Shown here: positions 1 through 6,900 of the stretch, piece after piece
Layout of the letters: each line of letters begins with the position of its first letter
Numbering within the stretch: position 1 is the stretch's first letter
NCBI GenBank assembly: GCA_964556005.1
Contig: CAZKUR010000117.1
Location: forward strand, 1-10,680
Direction of reading: 5' to 3'
Origin: CAZKUR01 sp964556005
Lineage (GTDB): Bacteria; Bacteroidota; Ignavibacteria; Ignavibacteriales; Ignavibacteriaceae
DNA: 10,680 nt
Notes under the pieces: model-generated
The model's input: only the letters and a program-made list of their open reading frames with translations
Told to the model about the DNA's origin: nothing
The model's database searches: none
Translations under genes and position numbers: made by a program

Positions 1-2
1 AG

Positions 3-563
3 CCGCCAACACTTTTATCACCACCCAACGGCAGTACCGGTATTTCTATTAGTCCGACACTAAATTGGAATGCATCAAGTGGAGCAAATTCTTATCGCTG
101 TCAGGTTTCTACTTCATCTTCATTTACTACAACAGTATTTGATCAAAGTGGAATTACTGCAACCTCAATTCAAGTAATTGGTTTGCAGAATGAAACTTTA
201 TATTACTGGCGAGTAAATGCAACACATGAAGGTGGCACAAGCTCCTGGCCAAGTCCTCGGAACTTTACTACTATTGTTGCTCCCCCAGCTAAACCATCAT
301 TATCTTCACCTTCAAATGGTTCAACAGGAATTTCTTTAGAACCTACACTTGTATGGAATACTTCGAATGGTGCAAATTCATACCGTTGTCAAGTTTCAAC
401 CTCATCCACATTTACTACAACTATATTTGATCAAAATGGAATTACAGCAACTTCAATTCAGATTACAAATGGACTGCAAAACAACACAACGTATTACTGG
501 CATGTAAGTGCTACTAATGAAGGTGGAAACAGTGATTATTCTGATACCTGGAATTTTACAACA
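3..563 (+). repeat. Tandem in-gene repeat encoding FN3-like modules
   Basis: Two coding copies, about 3-272 and 291-563, are offset by 288 nt at the NGSTGIS motif (27 and 315). The offset becomes 291 nt at NFTT (261 and 552) because the second copy has one extra codon before GLQN. Amino-acid identity is high and the DNA is also clearly alike, pointing to recent duplication. More copies probably lie upstream. Confidence 0.88.
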
Positions 564-887
564 GAATCTCCATCTAATGTAGAACAAATAGGTTCAAGTA
601 TCCCAACGCAATATGAACTTTTACAGAATTATCCAAATCCATTTAATCCAACTACAAAGATTGGATTCTCAATTCCTCAGTCGAGCTTCGTAACATTAAT
701 AATATATGATGTTGTCGGGCATGAAGTTAGAATTTTAGTAAATCAGAATTTAAGTGCTGGTAATTATGGAGTAGAATTTATAGCTAATAATATTCCAAGC
801 GGGATATACTTTTATAGAATTGAAGCAAGATCGGTGGATATTAATAAAAAGTTTATAAAAGTTGGGAAGATGATACTTTTGAAGTAA
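3..887 (+). CDS. Secreted FN3-repeat protein with T9SS C-terminal sorting domain (5' partial)
   Basis: The reading frame is open from base 3 with no stop, so the true start lies upstream of the window; 294 residues are visible. Residues 1-93 and 97-190 are two near-identical fibronectin-III-like beta-sandwich repeats sharing GANSYRCQVSTSS, FDQxGITATSIQ and YYWxVxATxEGG. Residues 204-294 form a type IX secretion sorting domain: it opens with YELLQNYPNPFNPTT, has a GxExRILVNxxLxAGxY core and the GIYFYRIEA strand, and ends KVGKMILLK before the stop. In this family the domain directs passage through the outer membrane and surface attachment or release. The FN3 repeats suggest a structural or adhesive stalk, with any catalytic or binding head lying upstream. 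The role of the whole protein cannot be told from this fragment. The sorting domain is certain in type; the passenger function is unknown. Confidence 0.93.
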   Translation, partial: PPTLLSPPNGSTGISISPTLNWNASSGANSYRCQVSTSSSFTTTVFDQSGITATSIQVIGLQNETLYYWRVNATHEGGTSSWPSPRNFTTIVAPPAKPSLSSPSNGSTGISLEPTLVWNTSNGANSYRCQVSTSSTFTTTIFDQNGITATSIQITNGLQNNTTYYWHVSATNEGGNSDYSDTWNFTTESPSNVEQIGSSIPTQYELLQNYPNPFNPTTKIGFSIPQSSFVTLIIYDVVGHEVRILVNQNLSAGNYGVEFIANNIPSGIYFYRIEARSVDINKKFIKVGKMILLK

Positions 888-894
888 ACTTAGC

Positions 895-942
895 AACCTT
901 CGAGGTCAGCGAATCGTTTTGCTGCGGGCGACCTCGAAGGTT
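895..942. repeat. Palindromic intergenic repeat, 13-bp stem
   Basis: AACCTTCGAGGTC (895-907) is perfectly complementary to GACCTCGAAGGTT (930-942). A smaller hairpin lies inside (AGCGAA 908-913 with TTTTGCT ending at 923). It starts 8 nt after the T9SS gene stop. The bases after the stem on the plus strand are A's (943-949), not T's, so it is not a canonical intrinsic terminator for the upstream gene, although the RNA hairpin could still protect the mRNA 3' end. It is more like a dispersed palindromic repeat. Confidence 0.75.
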
Positions 943-994
943 AAAAAAAGTCCAAACTTTCTAATAAGCAATTTACAAAGGCTGGTAAGATGGT

Positions 995-1048
995 ACTCCT
1001 ACTCTAAAGTTCACCAGCCGAAAAGCAGGCTGGTTACGGAGGACAGGT
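995..1048. repeat. 54-nt composite palindromic insert in a T9SS tail
   Basis: The segment lies between ATGGT and GCTTTTGAAATAA. Removing it joins AAG ATG GTG CTT TTG AAA TAA, which reads KMVLLK-stop, the usual T9SS tail ending. GGT occurs at both ends (992-994 and 1046-1048), as a 3-nt target duplication would produce. It equals the 30-nt insert of the right copy plus a nested 24-nt hairpin (1011-1034; stem ACCAGCC/GGCTGGT at 1013-1019 and 1028-1034). Confidence 0.65.
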
Positions 1049-1090
1049 GCTTTTGAAATAAAATGAACATTGATAATTGAGCATTGAATA

Positions 1091-1108
1091 TCTGCCTTTG
1101 TCGGCAGA
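1091..1108. repeat. Short hairpin insert inside the left module
   Basis: TCTGCC (1091-1096) pairs with GGCAGA (1103-1108) across a 6-nt loop. The right module lacks it: there the same position is a shorter AT-only spacer, roughly 22 nt smaller. It is probably another small palindrome inserted into the older inverted repeat; its exact borders are not clear. Confidence 0.5.
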
Positions 1109-1195
1109 CAAGTTGAACATTTAATTTCAGGAGTTTTAATTCTCAATGATCAACTCTCAATTTTCAATGCTCTGTTTTTGTAAGTTGAGTTAAGG

Positions 1196-1432
1196 CTATA
1201 ATTTATCGTATTCTTCCGGTTCAGCATCAGGTACTTTAGAAAGAGCTTTTCTGAATTTTTTTTCATTAGCTTTACCTGCCCGTTTTTCCAAATATTCAAC
1301 GGTTGCAAATGCAGATATTTTTTCTGTGACTGCACTTGCAATGAACTGATTTATAGAAATACCTTCTTTCTCAGCATATTTTTTCACTCTTTCATGTAGC
1401 GAGTTCGGAAGTCTTAAACTTAATATACTCAT
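1196..1432 (-). CDS. Ribbon-helix-helix (HicB/CopG-type) antitoxin
   Basis: A 78-residue protein. The N-terminus fits a ribbon-helix-helix DNA-binding fold: strand SILSLRLP, helix NSLHERVKKYAEKEG, turn, helix SINQFIASAVTEKISA. The charged tail (about residues 45-78, EKRAGKANEKKFRK) would be the toxin-neutralising part. The ATG at 1432 is chosen over an in-frame TTG at 1447 because it has GGAG 9 nt upstream (1442-1445) and begins one base after the toxin stop (1434-1436), which fits translational coupling. It is the downstream partner of the PIN toxin, so the order is toxin first, the reverse of the common type II arrangement. It probably represses its own promoter, perhaps through the direct repeats at 1897-1928. 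The fold is well supported; the exact family name is less certain. Confidence 0.85.
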   Translation of the reverse strand: MSILSLRLPNSLHERVKKYAEKEGISINQFIASAVTEKISAFATVEYLEKRAGKANEKKFRKALSKVPDAEPEEYDKL

Positions 1433-1433
1433 T

Positions 1434-1856
1434 TTATATTTCTCCAATTAAATGTAAAAATTCCTTAGGTGTTATTACCTTTATTCCAAACTTTGAAATC
1501 CCTTTAAAATCATTAACATTATAAGTTATTATATACTCACTCATGGATTCAATGGCAAGCTCCAGCACAAAATCATCCTTTGGGTCCTTTAGAAATGGCC
1601 TCCAAAGAAAGTATATCTCACATTTCCTGGAAAGTGAACATATCATATTAATGATTTCATCAATCTGCTTGAATGTCAGTTTTAGTTTTTCACGTTTTGC
1701 AATGCTTTCATATTCTAAAATCAACGCCGGAGAAATGCATTGTTCATATTTTCCTCGTGAGGTTTCAAAAAGTAATTTGTAAGATGCTCCTTTTCTAGAT
1801 TTTAACGAAGAAATAAAAACATTAGTATCTATAACTATTTTTGGATTATTTTTCAC
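1434..1856 (-). CDS. PIN-domain toxin (ribonuclease) of a type II TA system
   Basis: A 140-residue single-domain PIN protein of the COG1569/TIGR00305 type. PIN toxins are Mg2+-dependent ribonucleases that cut tRNA or other RNA when not bound by antitoxin. Acidic residues expected in the active site are present: D10 in KIVIDTNVFIS, E48 in SPALILEYE, D91/D94/D95 in DPKDDFVLELA, and D116 in ITYNVNDF, so the enzyme looks intact. The start is placed at GTG 1856. A TTG at 1892 gives 12 more hydrophobic residues, but it is the first base triplet of the -35 element of a good promoter, and the extension does not fit the family. The transcript would begin within a few bases of the GTG, nearly leaderless. 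The antitoxin follows after one base. Confidence 0.88.
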   Translation of the reverse strand: MKNNPKIVIDTNVFISSLKSRKGASYKLLFETSRGKYEQCISPALILEYESIAKREKLKLTFKQIDEIINMICSLSRKCEIYFLWRPFLKDPKDDFVLELAIESMSEYIITYNVNDFKGISKFGIKVITPKEFLHLIGEI

Positions 1857-1863
1857 AATCGAT

Positions 1864-1892
1864 ATTATATATAACACTACAATAATAATCAA
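1864..1892 (-). promoter_or_regulatory. Sigma70-like promoter of the toxin-antitoxin operon
   Basis: On the minus strand TTGATT (1892-1887) and a perfect TATAAT (1869-1864) are separated by 17 nt. Only 7 nt lie between TATAAT and the GTG at 1856, so the mRNA would have little or no leader. This supports the GTG as start. Confidence 0.6.
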
Positions 1893-1896
1893 GTTT

Positions 1897-1928
1897 TTAA
1901 TATAGTTGCAATATTATTAATGTAGTTG
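1897..1928. promoter_or_regulatory. Candidate antitoxin operator: two 12-nt direct repeats
   Basis: TTAATATAGTTG (1897-1908) and TTAATGTAGTTG (1917-1928) differ at one base and lie 20 bp apart, close to two helical turns. They end 5 bp upstream of the -35 of the TA promoter. Ribbon-helix-helix dimers often bind such phased repeats. The spacing and location are seen in the sequence; binding is inferred. Confidence 0.45.
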
Positions 1929-1967
1929 TCAAGAGAAGTTCACTTTTACAGTTTAGAGGAAAGGTCA

Positions 1968-2136
1968 AAAGTTTCTAATAAACAGTTTACAGGTTGGGAA
2001 GATGGTCCTCCTGCGCTAAAGCTACGGAGGACAGGTTCTTTTGAAGTAAAATGAACATTGAGAGTTGATTGTTGAATATTTATTATTCATTTTCATGTGT
2101 TTTAATTCTCAATTATCAACTCTCAATTACCAATAT
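1968..2136 (+). repeat. T9SS-tail-derived repeat module, right copy
   Basis: This is a direct repeat of 954-1172 on the other side of the toxin-antitoxin pair. It has the same order: TTTCTAATAA tail start, GGGAAGATGGT, a palindromic insert, TCTTTTGAAGTAAAATGAAC, then an imperfect inverted repeat (about 2053-2080 against 2111-2136). The tail contains a frameshift relative to a coding T9SS tail, so it is not translated as such. It occupies most of the spacer between the toxin and the channel gene. Confidence 0.7.
2007..2036. repeat. 30-nt palindromic insert in a T9SS tail copy
   Basis: The insert sits between GATGGT and TCTTTTGAAGTAA. Removing it gives AAG ATG GTT CTT TTG AAG TAA (KMVLLK-stop). 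A 7-bp stem, GTCCTCC (2005-2011) with GGAGGAC (2026-2032), closes a 14-nt loop. GGT flanks both ends (2004-2006 and 2034-2036). Its length is a multiple of three. Confidence 0.65.
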
Positions 2137-2159
2137 TAAATAAATTTTATTAGTACTTT

Positions 2160-3380
2160 TTAAGTTCCGGCAATTATATTTTTAAAATCACTTCCAGTTG
2201 GATTTTGAAATATTCTTAATTCAAATTGAGGAACAATTGCAAAAATATGATCGAATACATCTGCCTGAATATCTTCATAAGGCGACCATTCGATTGTATT
2301 TGCAAAAACATAAATTTCAATGGGCAGGCCTGTCGGCCCGGGTTCTAAATGTCTTATCAAAAAAGTTAAATCTGTATTAATGTCTTCACGCTGCTTTAAG
2401 TATTCTTTCAAATAAATTCTGAAAGTACCAAGATTAGTTAAACGTCTGCCGTTAATTAATTCCTCATCGTTATAACCTTTTTCGGAATTATATTTTTTTA
2501 TTTCTTCTCTTTTCGATTTAATGTAACTGCTTATAAGCCGATAATTTTCAAATTTGTTCAGCATGTTTTCATCGCAAAACTTAACTGAGGAAAGATCGAT
2601 GTAAACGGCTCTTTTTATCCTTCTGCCGCCGGTTAACTGCATTCCCCTCCAATTCTTAAACGACTCATCTATTAATTTATAAGTTGGAATTACAGTTATA
2701 GTTTTATCCCAGTTTTGAACTTTTATAACATTTAACGAAATATCAATTACGTCTCCGTCAGCTCCGTATTTAGGCATCTCGATCCAATCGCCTTTTTTAA
2801 GCAAATCATAAGATGATATTTGAATGCTTGCAACAAATGAAAGAATTGTATCTCTGAATATTAAAATAATAATTGCGGTTAAAGCGCCGATACCGGTTAA
2901 TAATGTCCATGGCCTTTGACCGGTAATTATCCCTACGATCAAAATTCCACCCAAAACAAAAATAATAATTTTAACAACTTGTAAATATCCTTTTATCGGT
3001 CTTTCGTTATGTTTTCCGCTTTTCTCATAAATATCATTAAATATTGAAACTATTCCACCTATAATTAATAAAACAACTAAGACGATCAATGATTCTATAA
3101 AGCGGTTTAATAATACCTGTATGCCGGGAATAAGGTAAGTAAACTCATGGATAACGAATAAAGGGGCTATAAATGCTATCCTTCTTAAAAGCCTATCATT
3201 AAAAATCAGATCATCAACTTCGGTCTTAGTTTTGCTTATAAGACTTTCAATTCCCTTAAAAATTATTTTTCTTGTAATCCAGTAAACTACATAGGCTAAA
3301 ATTATAACTCCCAAAAATTTCAGATTATCGTAAAAGATAGGATACTTCAGTAGCCAATGTTTAATATTTTCGAACCACAT
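2160..3380 (-). CDS. ybdG: MscS-family mechanosensitive channel, YbdG type
   Basis: A 406-residue inner-membrane channel that would open under membrane tension to release solutes after osmotic downshock. Hydrophobic segments lie near residues 20-38, 68-90, 93-112, 132-153 and 158-178. The last leads into the MscS pore and beta domain. The stretch GDWIEMPKYGADGDVIDIS, then KVQNWDKTITVIPTY, ESFKNWRGM and GGRRIKRA, is nearly the E. coli YbdG sequence. The C-terminal part also matches (RRLTNLGTFRIYLKEYL, GLPIEIYVF, IQADVFDHIFAIVPQF, NPTGSD), and the length is close to YbdG's 415. The ATG at 3380 is well placed before the first membrane helix; no clear SD is visible, but TATAAT occurs at 3405-3400. 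The gene is a single unit, transcribed away from the Asp-box gene. Family assignment is firm; physiological gating is inferred. Confidence 0.94.
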   Translation of the reverse strand: MWFENIKHWLLKYPIFYDNLKFLGVIILAYVVYWITRKIIFKGIESLISKTKTEVDDLIFNDRLLRRIAFIAPLFVIHEFTYLIPGIQVLLNRFIESLIVLVVLLIIGGIVSIFNDIYEKSGKHNERPIKGYLQVVKIIIFVLGGILIVGIITGQRPWTLLTGIGALTAIIILIFRDTILSFVASIQISSYDLLKKGDWIEMPKYGADGDVIDISLNVIKVQNWDKTITVIPTYKLIDESFKNWRGMQLTGGRRIKRAVYIDLSSVKFCDENMLNKFENYRLISSYIKSKREEIKKYNSEKGYNDEELINGRRLTNLGTFRIYLKEYLKQREDINTDLTFLIRHLEPGPTGLPIEIYVFANTIEWSPYEDIQADVFDHIFAIVPQFELRIFQNPTGSDFKNIIAGT

Positions 3381-3527
3381 AAAATTTATTATTTGGTTGA
3401 TTATAACTTTCCTTTAATACAAATTTACTAATTTCAGCAAAGAATATCCTAATAATCTCTTCGCTTTATAGATCATGATGCACGTTATGTTATTTGTTTT
3501 TGTGCTGTACATTGACTTCCTGTTTTT

Positions 3528-3622
3528 AACACAGAGTTAACAGAGAAAGCGCAGAGGAAACTGAGAAAATTACTATTTGAAAATCTATGCGTTCTCTGTA
3601 TCTCCACTGGTTTCTCTGTGGT
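3528..3622. repeat. Dispersed inverted repeat of the ACACAGAG/CTCTGTGGT type
   Basis: The left arm, about 3528-3561 (AACACAGAGTTAACAGAGAA and onward), is an imperfect complement of the right arm 3589-3622 (GCGTTCTCTG ... TTTCTCTGTGGT). Such CAGAG-rich inverted repeats are common intergenic elements in several phyla. It has no coding content and no T-run, so a mobile or repeat origin is more likely than a terminator. Confidence 0.6.
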
Positions 3623-3647
3623 AAATTGTGCTTTTAATAATTTAAAA

Positions 3648-3790
3648 TTATGGAAACTTTATCGTTACTTCTGTTCCTAAGCATTTTCATTCTCATCAAT
3701 CAAAGCCTTCACATTATAAGTTATTCTTATCCTCAAAATGTTATAATAATCTCAACATGCAATTTCCTTTAAAACTTCAACTATCTTAAT
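3648..3790 (-). pseudogene. Possible relic of a PIN-toxin gene
   Basis: On the minus strand, conceptual translation gives KIVEVLKEIAC, a stop, then DYYNILRIRITYNVKALIDENEN. After a +1 shift it continues LGTEVTIKFP to a stop at 3648-3650. The order and spacing resemble the C-terminal part of the intact PIN toxin in this window (LELAIES ... YIITYNVNDF ... KFGIKVITPKEF). Fifteen bases, ACATTATAAGTTATT, are identical at 1516-1530 and 3711-3725 in the same codon phase. The fragment is short and AT-rich, so chance similarity cannot be excluded. Confidence 0.3.
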
Positions 3791-3869
3791 ATTTCATTAC
3801 AAAATCTAATTCTATTTTTGCTTTACACACAGACAATTTCTTATTTTAATAGATAAGATTAACAATCAA

Positions 3870-3875
3870 TATAAT
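3870..3875 (+). promoter_or_regulatory. Candidate -10 element for the Asp-box gene
   Basis: A perfect TATAAT ends 33 nt before the ATG at 3909. No good -35 lies 16-18 nt upstream, and the region is very AT-rich, so this is tentative. The same hexamer at the same distance precedes the DUF481-like gene. Confidence 0.25.
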
Positions 3876-3908
3876 TTTTTTTGTTTTCAATATATAGGAA
3901 TTATTTAG

Positions 3909-6900
3909 ATGGATAATTCAAGACAATTTTTCTTTTTATCAGAATCATTTCTTAAAAGATTTTTAAAATCATTATTCCTGATTTCAATTATTTCAGTTTT
4001 GGTTTACCCGCAAAGTTTAGATATAGAAAAATTAAGTGGACTAAAACCGAGAAGCATAGGACCCGCTGGAATGAGCGGCAGAGTAACTGCAATCGATGTC
4101 GTTCTAAGCAGCCCGAATATCATTTATGTAGGATCAGCATCGGGTGGTTTGTGGAAGTCAACAAGCGGAGGAACTAATTGGAAACCTATTTTTGACGATC
4201 AGCCGGTTGCCTCAATTGGTGCAGTGGCAATAAATCAAAGAATTCCCGATATAGTTTGGGTTGGAACAGGTGAAGGAAATCCGAGAAACAGTCAAACAAG
4301 CGGCAACGGAGTCTACAAAAGCCTGGATGCCGGGAAAACATGGATTCACCTCGGTTTGGATAATACGAGAAACATCAACAGACTTATTCTTGATCCGTAT
4401 AATTCCGATGTTGCTTATGTTGCGGCTCTCGGTTCAGCCTGGGGTGAAAGTAAAGATAGAGGTGTCTATAAAACAACCGACGGCGGAAAAACATGGGAAA
4501 AAGTACTTTATGTTAATGAAACAACCGGCGCTTCCGATCTTGTAATGGATCCGTCAAATCCGAATAAATTAATTGTATCGATGTGGCAGTATAGAAGATG
4601 GCCATGGTTCTTTAAATCAGGCGGACCGGGTTCAGGAATTTATATTACAATTGATGCGGGTAAAACATGGAAGAAAATTACAAGTGAAGACGGCATTCCC
4701 AAAGGGGAACTTGGGCGTATCGGGCTGGCAATTTCTAAAAGCAGCCCGAATGTGGTTTATGCTTTGATTGAATCTAAAAAGACGGCACTTTACCGTTCAG
4801 ATGACGGCGGCTATAACTGGAAGATGACAACTAATAAAGGTGTTAACGACCGCCCGTTCTATTATTCCGATTTATATGTTGATCCTTCAAATGAAAACAG
4901 GGTTTATTATGTTCATTCCGAGGTTTCGATAAGTGAGGATGGGGGGAAAAATTTCTCAACATTAATTAACTACAGGCACGTACATTCCGATCATCATGCA
5001 TGGTGGATCGATCCTAATGACCCTAATTTCATAATAGACGGCAACGACGGCGGTATGGCAATTTCGAGAGATAAAGCGAAAACCTGGCGGTTTGTCGAGA
5101 ATCTTCCTTTAGCTCAATTTTATCATGTCGATGTTGATAACGGAGATCCGTATTATGTTTACGGCGGGATGCAGGATAACGGCTCATGGAGAGGACCGAA
5201 TAGGGTTTTGGTTAGAGACGGCATTTACGATTCGTACTGGCAGATGCTGACCTTCGGTGACGGTTTTGATGTTGTACCTGATAAATCAAACAGCCGGTAT
5301 GCATACAGTATGTCGCAGGGTGGTTATCTCATGAGAGTAGATATGAAAACCGGCTATCAGAAATATATTCAACCGGTACAGCCTAACGGAGTTAGACTAC
5401 GTTTTAATTGGAATGCAGGAATTGCTGCCGACCCTCTTAATCCTGATGTAATTTATTTCGGCAGTCAGTTTGTCCATAAAACAACCGACTACGGAGACAG
5501 TTGGCAAACTATTTCTCCGGATTTGACTACTAATAATCCGGAATATCAAAAACAATTGCAGAGCGGCGGCTTGACACTCGATGTAACCGAAGCAGAAAAT
5601 TATACTACTATTATGACAATTGATCCAAGTCCTGTAAAAGAAGGAGTAATCTGGGTAGGTACGGATGATGGAAATGTCCAGGTTACAAAAGACGGAGGAA
5701 AAACCTGGGAAAATGTTGTGGGCAACATTAACGGAGTTCCAAAAGGTACTTGGGTTCCGCAGGTTAGAGCTTCATATTTTAATTCAGGCGAAGCATTTGT
5801 TGTCTTTGATAATCACAGAAGAGATGATTGGACGCCTTATGTATATCACACTACGGATTACGGTGAATCATGGGAATCGCTTATTGGTAAAAATAAAATC
5901 TGGGGATATGCTCTTTCTATTTTGCAAGACCCGGTCGAACCCAATTTAATTTTTTTAGGAACTGAGTTTGGGCTCTATGTTAGTATCGATCACGGCAAAA
6001 CATGGACGAAATGGAAAGATAAAGAAAACAGCTACCCGACTGTTTCAACAATGGATATGCAAATTCAAAAAAGAACCAACGATCTTGTTGTCGGAACTTT
6101 CGGAAGGGCAATTTATATTTTTGACGACATTACTCCCTTAAGAGAAATTGCTCATGACAGAGCCAAAATTCTTAATGATCATTTGAAAATATTTAAAGTA
6201 CCGGATGCTGTTGAAGAAATTTATAAAAGCCCAAAAGGAGTTTTGTATCCGGCCGATGCCGATTTCAAAGGAGAAAACCGTCCTTACGGTGCAATGATCA
6301 GCTTTGTTGCAAATCCCGATACCTCAGAAAAAAATCATGAGAAAAATAAATCCGACAATGAAGAGGAAGATTCAATTAAATCAAATAAAGATAATTACGA
6401 TAGTGTTAAAGTTGAAATCTTAAACTCAAACGGCGAGGTTATCAGAACTCTAAAAGATTCCGTCAAAGCAGGAATTAATAGAATCTACTGGCGGCTGGAT
6501 AAAAAAGGTGTTCGTTTTCCGAGTCATGAAAAACCAAAACCGGGGTCACCGGAAAGAGGCGGAGTTGAAGTTGTGCCCGGTACATATAAGATAAGAATAA
6601 CTTACGGCAAGTATTCTGATTCAACAAGTGTAAATGTATCATTCGATCCGCGAATGACCGGAATAACCCAAACCGATCTTCAGCAAAGGATGAAAGCGAT
6701 TGATGAATTCGAGAAAAAAATTGAAGTAGGAACAGAAGCGGCCGATAAATTACGCGATGCAGAAAAAACTATTAAACTGGTTGATGATGCACTAAAAGAA
6801 AGAGAGGATGATCAGGCAAATCAGGTAAAGAAAGCAGGAAAAGCAGTTAATGATTCAATTAAAACTATAATGGATAAAATAAATCAAAAAGAAGTACAAG

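Larger units (their letters stand above)
954..1172 (+). repeat. T9SS-tail-derived repeat module, left copy
   Basis: This is paralogous to 1968-2136 in the same orientation. It begins with a remnant of a T9SS sorting-domain tail (SNKQFTKAGKMV in frame from 961), continues to a TTTTGAAATAAAATGAAC block, and ends with an imperfect inverted repeat (1065-1091 against 1146-1172). Compared with the right copy it carries two extra hairpins, at 1011-1034 and about 1091-1110. No start codon or upstream domain accompanies the tail, so it is a fragment and not a gene. Confidence 0.7.

Noticed and set aside
895..949. Intrinsic terminator for the T9SS gene
   Set aside because: The stem is strong, but A's and not T's follow on the plus strand, so it lacks the U-tract needed for a canonical terminator.
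1543..1782. Plus-strand ORF of 79 codons
   Set aside because: It lies wholly antisense to the PIN toxin, which has clear family motifs; its own product resembles nothing.
1857..1892. TTG at 1892 as the toxin start
   Set aside because: The TTG is the -35 hexamer of a good promoter, and the 12 added residues do not fit PIN proteins. GTG at 1856 is preferred.
2322..2342. GC-rich palindrome GGGCAGGCCTGTCGGCCCG as an inserted element
   Set aside because: It encodes PGPTGLP of the channel, where YbdG has PGDNGLP at the same place with the same length, so nothing is inserted.
4261..5949. Plus-strand ORFs in other frames within the Asp-box gene
   Set aside because: They are shadows of the 1078-codon gene, caused by its repeated Asp-box codons, and carry no recognisable domains.
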